From contig NC_081549.1 of assembly GCF_901000735.1 (NCBI RefSeq), positions 2,193,989 through 2,257,988 of the forward strand: a DNA stretch of 64,000 nucleotides, written 5' to 3'. Positions 35,381 to 48,960 of the stretch are shown here, one piece after another; position 1 is the stretch's first letter; the number at the start of each line of letters is the position of its first letter. A model generated the notes under the pieces. It saw only the letters and a list, made by a program, of their open reading frames with translations. It made no database searches and had not been told where the DNA came from. The translations under genes and the position numbers were made by a program. Source of the stretch: Corylus avellana (Eukaryota; Streptophyta; Magnoliopsida; Fagales; Betulaceae).

Positions 35381-37840
35381 TTTTATATATATATATGTCA
35401 AATTAAGGTAACACTTGTATGAAGCTATTTTATTGGGTTTGACTTGATCTTACGTTTGCATGTCACAATTTTTGTTATAAAATCTAACAACATGTGTACA
35501 AATTAAAGGAGCTAGTAATTTGATAGAAACATACTTAAAGATTTGATTTGAACAATTTTAAATTTTAAGAAATAATTTGATAACAGGTTAAATCCATGTA
35601 TCAGGTACAATATATGTCTCAGAAACAATAGAAATAGTTTGAAAAAAGTTGACATGACATACTGTCATTTATCACCAATATTTCAAATGATAATATATAA
35701 TTTGTTGACATTTATGCGGGCAAAACAGTCGCAAAATAACTGTGGATCAACATGTTATTTGTCATATTTAAAAGATATATATATATATATATATATATAT
35801 ATGGGTGGAGAGTATGTGTTACTTTCACAAAGGATTTTTTTTTTTTTTTCTGAAAATTGTTTATTAAAAGTTTTTTTATTTAATTAAAGACTTTTCAAAT
35901 CCACTCTACATATAATTATCTATTAGTTCTCTATGTCACTTTTTTTTTTTTTCCTTTTTCTTTCTAATTTCTCTATATCACTTAAATATATATATTTTTT
36001 ATTTTACTTTTGATTAGCCATTTTACATATAACTTTAAAATACATAAGCCAATGAGAAGTAATGTTACCTTTTACACCCATTTTATATCAATTTACATAA
36101 CAAATTTTAAGTAACTTTTTATTTTATTTTGTTAATGGCGGACATAAAATTATACTTAAAACACTCTAGGGCGATATATATGAAATGAATCAATGTGATA
36201 GATGGGTGTTAATGACTCCACCATATATGAGTGCTCCAACCACCCTTATAAATTTGCAACGTGGGTCCTTTGCTTTTAAAGTTGTCACTTCTGCTCTTTT
36301 TCTAAAACATATATAAAAGAGAGAAGTGGTTGCGGGGATTCTTCATGAACATTCATAGTCTCCTAAAGGAAAATCATCTTTTGCATTTAAGGTTATAAAG
36401 TAGAAATTGTTGAAGAGAAGTCATAGAACTTTCCCAAATTACATGTACACAAAAGAAATTTGCTGTTTTCAGAGATTCTTTCAATGCTCAGGGCATAAAG
36501 GAAGAACTCCACCAAAAATGCCTAAGGCAGTGGGTGTTAGTGCTGAGGGTCATTTCAAAGCAAAAAGAGATTCAGTTCCAAGATTGGCAAGGGGAAGAAG
36601 GTGGATTTTCTATAACAAGAAGCCAAAGTACTTTTTCTGTATATCCCACGCTGGACTTCATGTGATAATTCTAGCTGCACCACACCCCATGTTTCATCTC
36701 TCTTTTATCTTTAAGTATTTATACCTATTCTTTATTTTCTCCCTTTCTGCACACCATCCTTTGTCTAGTTTTTCCTCAATATTATATATATCATTATTTT
36801 TAACATTGAAAAGCTTCCAAGATTAATGCATAGGTTCTATATGAATATTGCCCATAAGGGCAACATAACCAGAAACTGCAGTAATCACATTCCAAAGTTA
36901 TACTCCAGCAGATTAGCCAACCAATAAAGAATATGCCCAATATGATCATAGTGCATGGCATATAATTTTGGCATCTTCCAAATTCTTTTCTTATTTCTTT
37001 GAGGCCCATGCTTTCTTATTTCTTTTGAGGCCTAAGATAAATGCAATTTTAACTCTGGACTCTAGAGGTATTACATCTTTATTACGAGTTCCTTACAAAC
37101 TGATGTGATAGTTCGCGTGACACTTATCACATTATCCACTAAAATATAAACTGTCACGTGACACTTACAAGGTTAGCTACTAAAATATAGACTTTCACAT
37201 GACAATCATTTCCATAAAATGTGTACTATTATATAATTTTGTAAAAAGTTGTAATACAAGTTTGCAGTGCCCTAAGCAATTCCCTTTCGTTTTGGTTAAG
37301 AAATTTTAGTGTTTTTAGAAAAAAAGGATTGATGGGTTGTTGGTATTCTTATGAAATTGTTTGGATAATGATGGTTGACAGGTTGTTGGTATTCTCAAGG
37401 AAATGTCTCAATAATATCTAACTATCAATAGTGTTCTCTCATCAACCAATAAAGCTCTAGATCTACCCATGGTTTCATAAAGAAGACCCTAAAGCTATCT
37501 ATGTTTCTGCAGTAGACAGTAGTAGTAGCTCGATCTGTATTAAGGAAATAGAGAAGGCAACTTTGATTGTAGCCCTTTACCAATTGCATCTTTTATCCCT
37601 GAAATTTTCAGTGGAAAAATATTATTCATGCATGTTTTTTATTTTCTTCCTCACCTTTTTAAATAATGTATTACAAATCCTCTTTGCTTCCAGCTACACA
37701 ATAAAACCAAGCCCTTCTTTACCTAAAATTCATTAATTCCTCCAATGGGTTGAACTGCAAATGATAAAGAGTACTATAAGAAGACGCCAACATTGCTTTT
37801 GGGTATTGAGTTGAGGCTTGAAGTCTTGTATTATAGTAAG

Positions 37841-38036
37841 GAGTAACGCTAAAAATTACATTTTTATCTCATAATTATTTTATACTGATAAGATGAAACC
37901 AACCTTTAGATTAATTCTTGTTGTATATATATAAAAAAATAAAAAATAAAAATAAAAATCTGAAATTAGTTGTGACTACCACGTCAGCATTGTGCGATAG
38001 TTATAGAATAAAAATGTTATAGTATATAGCATTATA
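37841..38036. mobile_element. MITE, GAGTAATGCTAAAAATTA family, copy 1
   Basis: The left end is GAGTAACGCTAAAAATTACA, and the right end read in reverse is TATAATGCTATATACTATAA. The interior includes CTCATAATTATTTTATA and CACGTCAGCATTGTGCGATAG, blocks shared with the copies at 48961-49141 and 49216-49392. Confidence 0.55.
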
Positions 38037-38801
38037 ATTTGTAAATGATTTTCGTTTATGTAATCTCACACTCACCCCTGGGGTTTTTCTCTTCCCCTAA
38101 TCAAACAACAATTGGACTAGGCTTTAGAATTGTTGCTATGTGAGCATGGTTTTATTTTGATAATTTAGCAATAAATGTAAGAAAGTTTTTATATAATTTA
38201 TCTTGCCAAGCAAGTGAGCGAATTGTGAGAAATTTGCTCCAACAAGTACACTCTATAAAAATTATCTCACATCTCTTATCCAACTTGCCTAAACATCATA
38301 GCAAAATAAAATTGTCGGGATCTTTTCAAAGCTGGATTCTTTGTTGGAATTCTAGGGGCCATGCTGTATAGTACTTTTTTCATCTAAAGTGGGCTGAATA
38401 TGACTCCTGTCCAGTCCAGATGAATCCCACAAGTTCTACAGGCCTTCTTCCAAAGAATTCGCCACCACAAATACAAATATCTCAAACCGGCTGGCTTTTC
38501 CAAGAGCAGGTCGAATTTTTCTTTTCTTTTTCATAAAAATAATCAAGATGAAAAATATTCAAATTTTTCATTAAAAGTTTGCCAGAGAAAACTCTTCCAA
38601 TTTAATTTTTTTTTTTTTTTTTAAACTAACATATGTTTTTATATTAGAGTATATAATTCTAGCATATATTTTTAAAAGTAATGCTATTTTAGTAGATTAA
38701 TGAACATGTCGAAAAAAAAAAAAAATTACGATGCATTTTAAAAATATATGTGCGAATTAAGTGCTTTAATAATATATTATAGGATTAAATTTACTTTACC
38801 T

Positions 38802-39094
38802 CCTGAAGTTTAAGAAGTTTTTCAATTTAAACTCCAATGTTTAAAAATTGACAATGTGCCCCTTAATATCTCAAAAAAAATTCAATTCAGACCTTCTGTT
38901 ACTAATTTCTGTCAAATTGGACGAAAATCTATGAAATTACGTAATTACTCTCAATTTTTTTTTTTTTAATTTCCGTCCAATTAGACGGAAATTAGTAACA
39001 AGGGTCTGAATTGAAATTTTTTAAAACATTATGAGAGTATATTGCTAATTTTTAAACTTTATAGTTTAAATTGAAAAATTCCTAAAATTTTAAG
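38802..39094. repeat. foldback element with long inverted arms
   Basis: The left arm (about 38802-38921) contains TTTTTCAATTTAAACT, TTTAAAAATTGACAAT, TTCAATTCAGACC and TGTTACTAATTTCTGTC. The right arm (about 38978-39094) carries their reverse complements in reverse order: GACGGAAATTAGTAACA, GGTCTGAATTGAA and AGTTTAAATTGAAAAATTCC. The arms are around 110-120 bp and the loop is poly-T-rich. This fits a foldback MITE. Confidence 0.7.
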
Positions 39095-39095
39095 A

Positions 39096-39131
<36 letters not shown>

Positions 39132-41521
39132 ATTAAATAGACTAAATGAAAATAAAATTTCCAATCTATTTTAGAAGAAAATCAGGTGACCAATCAAATA
39201 AATAATAAGGCAGGAAAATAGATGGCGCTAGCTAGTACATGCAACTATAATGAACTGAAACGTGTCAACATAGTGTCCTATCATTTTCCAGAGTCAAATG
39301 GTCATGGTTGGTTCCCCGTATCTGACCAAAGCTGCAAAAAGGGTGAGGGTTCGGTGAGACGTTGCCATATATTTGACAGTTTTGACAGTTTGACAGTTTG
39401 ACACATGTCAACATAGTGTCCTATCTTTTGTTTGGGTTCCATATTCCTTCTGCAGAAACCAAAAAAGCATCAATTATTGTCCCGAAACCAGTAAGATTTT
39501 TAGGGGTGTGCTGCATCAGGAGTAAGATTTGAAGGTATTGAAACGTGTTAAATTCTTTCTTTTTTCTTTTCTTTTTCTCTGTATCTTTTATTTTAAATGG
39601 ATGGTCTATAACAAAAAAAGATTTAAAGGTATTTCGGTCACCTCCAACCGGCCATCGTACGTAACCGAAAGGCCCGAAACCATACCTTCGATCTTTTAAT
39701 AGAGTCTCTTGTTTCAAATATAGATACATGCATACTTGGGTATATATCTATAGTCCAGTTGGATCAACTCAGTTAATGGCAGATATATAGTAATGTAAGC
39801 ATGAGTTGAAACAAAGCATGCCAGAGCATAAAACAGCTGCACATATAATCACATAAACAGTAGTAGTGCAAATTACTAATCAAATACACATACACATGCA
39901 ACTGCAAGTGTATTTCTAACCCCTTTTTAGAGGATCATGGGTCAAGTGTTAAAACCCCCGCTTAACATTGGGTTATGGCTTAAGTGTTTAAACGCTGCTC
40001 ACATGATCATACATCGAGTGTTTAACTTCTGCTCAATCACTAGAAAATGGTGATAAACAATAACAAAGAAAAATGAACCAAACAAAGCCTCGGCCATATT
40101 TGGGTTGCAGTGAGATGGAAATGAACATGACCAAGGGGCAAGGGCCAAATTAGGGGGCAGGGGGGGGCCATGGCCCTCCCAAACACGTGACATTCGTTGA
40201 TACAATGCGTTTAGAAAATGTTCACACAAGGTCGGACCCAAAGGGGGCAGGGAGGGGCCAAACCCCTGCATCCTCCAACAAAAAATATTGTTAAAAAAAA
40301 AAAAAAAAAAAAAAAAATCCAATTTTAGTTCGGCCCCTCTATAGATAAAACCTTGAAGGAAATAAAAACAAGAGGGAGAAAGAATTTTCGGGTGAGTAGT
40401 ATGTCACTTTTTAGGAGGGTTTTATCCAAATTTAGGGAATCAAATGTGGATTAGGAAATTTATTGTAATTTGTAAGTGCACTAAAGACCCTAAAAATAAT
40501 ATTGAAAATGTTTTCCGTTGCTTTAAGTTGGTATGAAAAACTTTGCCTACCGCAATTGAAAACTACTCAAGAATCCAAGATTATCAAACATGGCCAAATA
40601 TCACTGCCAACAATTTTTTTTAAAAAAAAACAAAAACAAAAAAACCCCACAAAATCTTACATGTGAGGAGGGAAAATTGGGAAAGATGATGGAGTGTTTT
40701 TTTTTTTTTTTCTTTATTTATTTATTTGGGAAAGAAGGGGGAGGAGGTGAGTTTGTTGGAAGGAGTTGAGATAATCATGAGGGGGTAAGGGATTACGATG
40801 GATGACGAGTAAGTGGTGAAAATAGAAAAGGATGGCACCCAAAAAGGGGGCGATCAACTAGGCTTCTTTGTGATGGTTGGAGTCATTGTTGAGGAGGAAA
40901 GTTGGGATAGAATAGGTAATGGCGGCCAAAAAGGGGCGGAGGAGGGTGACATTGAGGATAGGAACAACTAAATTGTTCTACGAGAGTGGAGGTGGTGGTG
41001 GTTCTAGAACTCAAGGAAAGGGGATTCTTGAAAGAGAAAGGGAGATAAGTTTTTTTTTTTTTTTTTTTTTTTAAAAAAAAGGCTTATATGCAAAAATCCA
41101 CATAAACATAAACATAAACACAAACCATAAATTATTTTATGTTAACAAATAAAAATTAATTATGTTATGTTTATTAGTATTTTTTACTCACACAAAATCC
41201 AAAAAAGTGAAGAAAATGTTTTACACAAACACACCAAGGCAAAAAATTTGTATCCTATTGCACACAATCAACGCATGATGCAAATTGAAAGTATCAACCC
41301 GACCTCCTGAAGGGACCATGATTTATCGCCCAAACGGGACACGACACAAGCAAAGCTAAAAAAAAAAAAAAGCTGACCATATTAAATAATTGAATATGTA
41401 GCCACACAAGAACGACCTATTTGCTATTATTAAGACAACCTATTTCTCCAAAAAAAAAAAAAGAAAAAAAAAAAAGACAACCTATCTGCTGTCCACCACA
41501 GTGACCAACTGACCACACTCT

Positions 41522-41558
<37 letters not shown>

Positions 41559-41624
41559 CTTTGTACAGGAAGATATTGTGTGGGGATCTTGTTGTTGGGT
41601 TTAGGTGGGTATTGTGTGGGGAAA

Positions 41625-43406
41625 ATGGCGGGAGGAATGAACAGGAAGATATCGGCGGCATCAGCCAGAGCTCACACCAGGAAAGCTAGGCAAAAGAGTT
41701 CCTTTCAGCTTCCCCCAGGTGGGTTTTCTTTTCCATTTGATCGGATGCTGTAAAAGTTTTCATTTTGCTTTATTTTGATGGTATATCCATCGGAACTATG
41801 CCATTGTCTTTATCTGGGTCGCTGTTCAACATTTGTTATTGCAGAAACATAGGATAGAGCAGAAATTAGATTTAGCTTTAATATATCTACGATTTGTCTA
41901 TATAATCACTTGTTGACTAATGCCAATTAGACTGCATCAACTGGAATTCCATGGAAATCGTTTTCAAGTCGGTTAAAGAGTGTTGGAATTATTTGTTTTT
42001 ATTAGTAATTTACATTTTGTTGTAAATCGGCATCTATGTGATGGGAAGAGAAGTTTTTTGTTTGATTTTTTTTATTTTAAAAAATTTAGTTTTTAACTTT
42101 GAAACGTATAGGTATTTGTGCATAGTTGTTAGTATCTTAATACAACACGATTCACTTAGTTAACCAGTTCGATACCTATACGAGGTATACTGTAGTGGGT
42201 TTGATTTCCCACTTCTTGTCCATCTCACTGTAATATATCACCTCTTACCAATGAGCCTTGCACGAATTATAATTATACTTCCTCTTCCATTGAGAATGAG
42301 GTGGAGGGTGAGGATATGGGTTAAAAGTTCACTGGGTGTGTAACCTAGCTACAAATCAAAACATTTATGAATCCATTAGAATACAAACTCATGCTTGCTT
42401 TGAATAGAATGTTTTTCCAATAAAGTTGCACTGGCATTGTTTGATTTGTGCCAGAGAAACCATGTCCACAACCGGAGAATGGGTTTCAAGGTAACCAAAG
42501 TTCTGTTATCAATTTGAGTCGTGTTATTTTGTTTCTTGTAATCTGCAGGTAGAACTTCTCTGAATAGATATTATGCGGAATATGCATGTCTTTCATACGG
42601 TTTTTATGCTCAATCCATGAAGTTTAAATAGGTTCATTAAATATTTTTTTCCTTTCAAGATTTAGTAAAAAGTTGCCCAACTTTTTATTCAGTCTGTCTA
42701 CTGTATTTTAATTAAAGCACAAACTTTTTCAGGGCTGTTAAAGAAAACAGTTGTTTTGCTTTTTGTGGGGTTTCTGGCATGGGCTTATAAGGCAATCCAA
42801 CCTCCTCCACCCAAGATATGTGGTTCTCCAGATGGCCCCCCTGTTACAGCACCAAGAATCAAACTTAGTGATGGAAGGCATTTGGCCTACAAAGAACATG
42901 GTGTGCCTAAAGAAATGGCCAACTATAAAATTGTCTACGTCCATGGTTTTGATAGTTGCAGGCATAATGCTGTTGTCGCTGAAACACTATCTCTGGTATT
43001 TCACTTTGGTTGATTTTATATCTATCTGTTGGACTGATTTTAAGCATTTAAATGTTATTCTTAGAGTTAGTATCCTCTGAATCAATTGTGGGTACTTCCA
43101 GGAAATTGTTGAAGAGTTAGGGATCTACATTGTATCTATTGACAGACCTGGTTATGGGGAGAGTGATCCTAATCCAAAGAAAACAGTGAAGAGCATGGCT
43201 TTGGATGTAGAAGAGCTTGCTGATCAATTGGGACTTGGATCCAAATTTTATGTAATTGGTTTCTCCATGGGTGGCCAAATGATTTGGAGTTGTCTCAAAT
43301 ATATCCCTCACAGGTATGATTTGCTTCTGTATAAATAAATATGAGAAAAGAGAAAGAAAAAAAAAAATTGAATGTCTGCATTTGTTTTTGTGTGTCTGCA
43401 CGTGTT

Positions 43407-43447
<41 letters not shown>

Positions 43448-45985
43448 TTTCTGCCACCTTTTGTGCTTTTCTCTAATGTGAGGGACAATTGTAACACTGA
43501 CAGGCTAGCCGGGGCAGGACTAATAGCTCCAGTAGTTAACTATTGGTGGCCTGGTTTTCCTGCAAACTTATCTACGGAAGCCTACTACCAACAGTTTCGG
43601 CAAGATCAATGGACACTTCGTGTTGCTCACTACACACCCTGGCTTACCTACTGGTGGAACACTCAAAAATGGTTCCCCGCTTCTAGCGTGGCAGCTCAGA
43701 GTCCCGATATTCTTTCTCCCCAAGACAAAGAGATCTTGACCAAGCTGTCTGACAGGAAAAACCATGTGGTTAGCATCTAACTTTTCTAGAAATTTATGTG
43801 AATTAATTTTCTTTATTTGAAAGGATCTTAATTCTTTGAAGGGCATTAATAAACACCAAGTAGTTGATTTGAAAAATGATATCAGTTAACTGATTGTATA
43901 TGGCTTGTATTTCGCAGAAGTGAATGTTGTTGCATAATATTATATGAGCACCACTTCCTATTGACATTATCTATGTTGTAACCTCTTTCTTAAGTTATAG
44001 TTTGCAACTTCAAAAATTTTGTTTCATAATTCCAATTCTTTTTCCAAAATTTCGAAAGTCCATAAAGTCTGTTACAATGAATTTGATTGGGAAATTTATT
44101 TGCTGTGGAAACCATATCTGAATTTCTCCTCCTATAAGGCCCCCTGAAATTCACATTTTTTCTTTCATGGATTCTAATTCTTAATGAAATTTATTTATTT
44201 TTTGTCTTGAGAATTATGGTTCTTAATCGTTGTGAAGGACCTCTAAATTGTCCCTTCCTGAATAATATGATCTGTGAAAGCATTATGAACATTAAGGACT
44301 GGAATGGCCCAAAATTTGTTGGTTTTGAAGTAAAAGATTTTCGAAAGAAAAAAAAAAAACTACTGATTTTGTAGCTATTACCTTGAAAATATTTTCCAAT
44401 GTTTGGTTCGCATTGAAAATGTGAAATAGTATCATCCAAATTTTCAAACAAAGCTTGCTTAAATAAGCTTAAAGCCTTCTGATCCTCACCCAACTAAGCA
44501 TACATATATATTTCATTACAAGAAACCATATTTTTTCTGAAGCATTTCATCAAACCTTTTCTGAGCATGTCCAATTTTGCCGCATTTTGCAAACATATCA
44601 ACCATAAAGTTCTCCACAAACGCATAAAAGATGCAACCGAGATAATAACATCGATCATCATATTTATATATTCTTTCAATCTTCTATTTCTGTAAATCAT
44701 TCTATAGTGCATAGCTTTCAAAAGATTCTCAAAATTATAATTTGACTCGACACTACCCCACTCATTAACCACATGATTAGATTTCTCATAGGTTGATGGC
44801 TCAAACTCAAACCCAGCCAATCAAATCAAGCTCAAACTCAATATTTAGAACAACCGAAATGCACCATTTGGTCAAATAATAGAGCATTCAAAATTCAATA
44901 AAAAATGAATAATACAAACTTCGCAGACATACACTCTTTCTTAGCATCTTTGAAGGTTTGAAGAGAAGAATTGGGGGTGGAAAATGTTTTATGCCTTAAA
45001 AAACGTAAATTTTACGAAAGACATGGAGGTGTTTTACAGTTGATTGAAAATGTTTTTCGGTTGACCAAATCTTCCAAGTGCAACCAATCACCGTGAAATA
45101 CCAAAACCGTTATATATATATATATATATATATAAAACCGGTGCCTCTCAGTTACCTTCTAAAGTGAGGACACTTGAAATACATGTATTACTTGTGACTG
45201 AATAATCCTTAGTTATGTCTGTATGTTACTGGTTCTACCATTGTTGCAGAATATTATAAGAGCAACCTTTGACTTTAAAAATGGAATGAGCAACCTTCTT
45301 GTATAAGGATGTGCTCCACAAATTCTGTTTCACCAATTACAGAAACAGACTTTTTAGACAAGACTAGGCTCTCAACTCCTTTTTCTCAGCCAAATTTAAG
45401 GCTTGATTGATTAATTAAACCATCTTATGTGACAAATTTAAAATGAAAAGTTTCTGTAAAATTAAAGAGATTTCTTTTCAGTTTTTTTTTTTTTTTTTGG
45501 GTGTAAATCTACTTCTGCAGGATCATTTTTATCCACTAGAATGTTCTACTCTCTCTCTCTCTCTCTCTTTTTTTTTATCGTTTTTATTGGGTGATTTATA
45601 TGAATTTAAACCCATTTATTCATGCTATTATAATCAACCTTAATTTTTCTAGAAAAGTGTAATTATTTTCTAATTCTGCTTTCCTCAGGCCCATGCAAGA
45701 CAACAAGGAGAATATGAATCCCTCCATCGTGACATGATTGTTGGATTTGGGAGCTGGGAGTTCGGTCCTGTGGATTTGGAAAACCCATTTCCAAACAATG
45801 AAGGTTCTGTCCACTTGTGGCATGGAGATGATGATTGGATTGTGCCTGTTAAGCTGCAACGATACATTGCTCAACGGTTACCATGGATTCACTATCATGA
45901 ATTACCAGGTGCTGGGCACTTATTCCCCCACATAGATGGCACATGTAATACTATGATTAAGGCAATGTTGCTCGGGGTGAAGTAG
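41625..45985 (+). CDS. membrane-anchored alpha/beta hydrolase
   Basis: Five exons (41625-41718, 42733-42995, 43102-43313, 43504-43768, 45689-45985) join in phase to 376 residues. The N-terminus is basic (NRKISAASARAHTRKARQK), followed by one membrane span (VVLLFVGFLAWAYKAI, ~37-52) that would anchor the enzyme with the catalytic domain beyond it. Alpha/beta hydrolase landmarks are the oxyanion strand VHGFDSCRH, the nucleophile elbow GFSMGG with Ser174, Asp327 in HGDDDWIVP and His355 in GAGHLFPH, so the triad is complete. RPGYGESDP is the usual loop after strand 4. A tryptophan-rich cap region (NYWWPGF, TYWWNTQKWFP) is typical of this plant subfamily (At3g03230/At5g22460-like by memory). The substrate is unknown. 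Intron 3 holds a (TG)n(AG)n microsatellite at 43406-43445, and intron 4 is about 1.9 kb. A (CT)n tract precedes the start at 41524-41553. Confidence 0.93.
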
Positions 45986-47993
45986 TCTTCCACATATGTG
46001 ATGGGCTACCCCAGGTCAATTGCTCTGAGCCTTTCATCTTTTTTGCTCATGTGGAAACATGAAATTTCTTTTGATCATTCTGATTTCTACGATAAGTTTT
46101 AGTTCCAGATATTAGCATTTCTATTTACTGTTGGGAAGAATGCAGTTGCTACTTCTGGCTTGAAAAATTACTTGTGATGGTCAGGTAGTTAACATCTATA
46201 GGATCATTACTATTGAATAGACCAACTGAGAAATATGGGCTTTTATGTGTGTGTTGAGAGGAGAAAGTTTCATCTATTCTTTATTTCTTTTCAACATAAA
46301 GGCAAAGTTCAAGATGGGGGTGGCTCTAAGGCCGGCTTGGGTTGGCCGAACCACCCTCAATGGCCATGGGGTTGGCTCGTATGTGCTCAATGCATGGCGT
46401 GATGGGGAAAGTACTATGCAAATGCCCATATTATCCGATTAGGTTTTATGGCTTGGCATGAACATAATGTTTATATCTGTTATACACAAGAAAATTATAT
46501 GGCTTCATCTTCTTTTATGTAGTATTTGAAGGTACCAATTTGCTACTGTATATGAGGCCACTGGGATAATGTGTCATTGGCTGCCATTATTTGTGATATT
46601 CTCCACTCAAGATAATGAATCTGTAAGAAAATTATAGACAACTTATAAGGATATATTCTATTTCCTTAATGGGACTTGGTTCTATGTGACTAGTATTTCT
46701 TTCCCATGGCCATTTTGAATTGCTGCCTGAAAGATCCACACCTGAAACAATTCAGGTGAAATGTTTTAACGTAAGAGCTAGAGCTTCTTAGGTTTATTAT
46801 TTGAATGTACGGGTTAATCATACAATGGATAAGTATGAGATTAGTTTGGAGATGCTCAGGAAATGATAGTCATCTCTATGCTCTTTTGTATCATTCGATG
46901 AAATCTTTTCTAATGTCCTTATTTTGAATTCTGCTCGGAAAAAAAATAAATAAATAATTAGGGCGTTATAATTGTTATTACAACTTTTTCACAAATTCTA
47001 GTGACAGTCCACATTTTATAAACATGAGTGTTATGTAGATTGATATGTGGGAATCTACATTTTAGTGGTTGATATGGACTGTCAAGTCAGTTTGTGAACG
47101 CAATAAGTATCATATGGACTATCATGTGAACATGATTGTTCGTATTTTAGTGGCTGATGTGGCAAATGTTAGGTGAATTGTTGCGTAGGTTTGCAAGGGA
47201 CTTGTAGTAAAAGTTGTAGTTCTCCTAGCAATACCTAAACACATAAATTCAATTCGGAACACAATATTGAATATGCCAATAGCTATGCGAACCAAATATT
47301 GATATTTCCGTCTAGTCGGAAATGAAAAGGATGAGGCAAACTTTTAATCAATCAAAATTCAGTTCCATCAATAACAATGCAGCAAAGTGGACTTAAAATA
47401 TTCTTTTAACAAATTTAAATGCTAAAACAAATTTCCCATCTTGATTCTTTCATACGTGGAATGTCATCAATTTATAAGAGACTTGTAGTATCCTTAGAAA
47501 ACACAAGTCTTCTTGTTATTATTGCTTAGATGTGAGAGTTCATCAATGTAAAACTTTAACCTTAATTTTGATACTGTCTTGATGGCTTGTCGAGATGATG
47601 GCAATTTTTGTCTGTGATATCTTTTATTTATTTATTTTTGAAGTAATTATTACAGCTCACCCCTGCTTTTAGGGGTTGGAGTGATGATGACACATCACTC
47701 ATGCACTCTTATGTTTATGGCTATGCACATGATTCCTGTCCCTAATTATTTGAGACTGGCTTTCATCTATATTATCTTTATTAATGTTATTATTATTATT
47801 GTTATTTTAATGCTGAGATTTCCCTTCCATTTTCAAAGCAGGCTATATTATATAATACCAACTAAAAAAAAAAAAAAAAAAAAATTATGAAGTGACCAAA
47901 CAACATCCATTCAAGAATACTCAAAACACATATGATAATAAAAGGCTATAATCTCCCTCTACATTGACAGCCACAAAATGATTCTTTCAACCT
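45986..47993. other. 3' flank of the hydrolase gene and spacer
   Basis: The first few hundred bases are probably 3' UTR. A GGCCGAACCACCC-type repeat fragment is near 46313-46380. At 47640-47880 a segment with CCCTAATTATTTGAGACTGGCTTT (split: CCCTAATTATTTGA, GACTGGCTTT) followed by (ATT)n resembles the 3' end of an RTE-type LINE, weakly. No gene is supported. Confidence 0.4.
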
Positions 47994-48662
47994 TTACTTC
48001 ACCTTTTTGGGATCAAACCTTCTTCTCATCGCTCCAATTTGCTTAGGACTCAATCCAAAAGCCTTCTCTAAAAGCTCCTCTTTGATCCCAGATCCAAAAA
48101 CGGCAGTTGGGATTTTCTGGGATCCAGGATTCTGGCTATTGAAACTACCAAATATGGTTGCTGGCTTATCCCCCACATTCATTTGGAAATGCACTAGACC
48201 TCTGGGGTACACCATAACCTCCCCTTGCTCAACTGTTCTTGCAAAAACCCTGCTGGTGGAATCCACAAAGCCTGAATACACACTTCCCTCCACCACATAT
48301 GCAATTTCTGTGGCTCTTGGGTGGAAATGTGGTGGATTTATTCCATCAACTTTAAGGTCAGCGCGTATGAATGACATGCCTAGCGTGTTGAGGCCGGGAA
48401 AGTTGGTTGGGTTCACTGGTATGGCTGCAAGGCCTGTGTCTGCAGAGAAGTTTCCGGCTCTCTTCACGCCGGAGAAGATAAAGTCGTCGGTGGTGGCCTC
48501 GGATGAATTCTTGCATGGGAGAGTGGTAAGGTGAGCGGCTTTTAAGGAACCGTATCTCGGGTCGGGTATGCAAAAATCCTGAACTGGGTCGGGGTCTGAG
48601 GCCATTGTTGTAGCACAAAGGAGGGAGATTGTGACAAACAAAATGGTCCAAACTGGAGACAT
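47994..48662 (-). CDS. germin-like protein
   Basis: A single-exon secreted cupin of 222 residues. Residues 1 to about 21 form a signal peptide (hydrophobic TILFVTISLLCATTMA). Two cysteines (QDFC at ~31 and LPCKN at ~50) match the conserved germin disulfide. Germin box 1, PPHFHPRATEIAYVVEG, supplies two His and the Glu. Box 2, GEVMVYPRGLVHFQMNVG, supplies the third His. The Mn-binding set is therefore intact. Germin-like proteins are apoplastic, and some have superoxide dismutase or oxalate oxidase activity; which applies here cannot be told. N-glycosylation sites are KNSS and NFSA. Box 1 has HFH where many family members have HTH. A TATA box lies 50 bp upstream of the start. Confidence 0.95.
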   Translation of the reverse strand: MSPVWTILFVTISLLCATTMASDPDPVQDFCIPDPRYGSLKAAHLTTLPCKNSSEATTDDFIFSGVKRAGNFSADTGLAAIPVNPTNFPGLNTLGMSFIRADLKVDGINPPHFHPRATEIAYVVEGSVYSGFVDSTSRVFARTVEQGEVMVYPRGLVHFQMNVGDKPATIFGSFNSQNPGSQKIPTAVFGSGIKEELLEKAFGLSPKQIGAMRRRFDPKKVK

Positions 48663-48711
48663 TTTTGTGCACTTCTTTGAATCGGATTCTCCTAGTGTCA
48701 GTGTAGTGGAG

Positions 48712-48718
48712 TTTTATA
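48712..48718 (-). promoter_or_regulatory. TATA box of germin-like gene
   Basis: On the minus strand CCCCCTATAAAACTCCACTA places TATAAAA about 50 bp before the start codon at 48662, with a plausible initiation site between them. Confidence 0.6.
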
Positions 48719-48960
48719 GGGGGTAGGTAGACTTGAAATTACTTGGATGCCCTTCCATTTAGAGCCAAATAGGCTCCTTAATTGATTGCATTATAAGGAA
48801 GAGGAGAAATGCTAAATATTGGATTCTTATTCTATCCCTACTTTATCAGTGTTCATTGGCCTTTGAATTATTTTATTTTATTTTTAACAAATCCAGAGCC
48901 GATGAGCAATGTCACAATAGCCTAGTGAAATAGGATATAGTATGTAGCATTCTTCTAAGA

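Larger units (their letters stand above)
34620..41520. other. long gene-free spacer rich in repeats
   Basis: About 7 kb without a supported gene. Contents: irregular GTGACCCACCC-type repeats at 34867-35380, (TA)n at 35776-35801 and 39099-39129, a MITE at 37841-38036, and a foldback element at 38802-39094. Near 40140-40350 two GGGGGCAGGG(A/G)GGGGCCA segments resemble hAT-type subterminal sequence. The open frame at 36407-36826 becomes low-complexity Phe/Ser/Leu in its C-terminal part and shows no domain. Confidence 0.5.

Noticed and set aside
36407..36826. 139-residue plus-strand open frame
   Set aside because: No domain or signal is evident, the C-terminal part is low-complexity Phe/Ser/Leu from T-rich sequence, and there is no supporting promoter or splice context.
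34620..41520. Search for CRISPR-like arrays or hidden multi-exon genes
   Set aside because: The repeats here are irregular and AT-rich or GTGACCC-type, with no regular spacers; no exon chain with consistent phase was found.
42141..42260. Possible tRNA-derived element in hydrolase intron 1
   Set aside because: GGGTTTGATTTCCCAC resembles a B box, but no A box at proper distance and no cloverleaf could be drawn.
47640..47880. RTE-type LINE 3' end
   Set aside because: Only a weak resemblance before an (ATT)n tract; not enough to call an element on its own.
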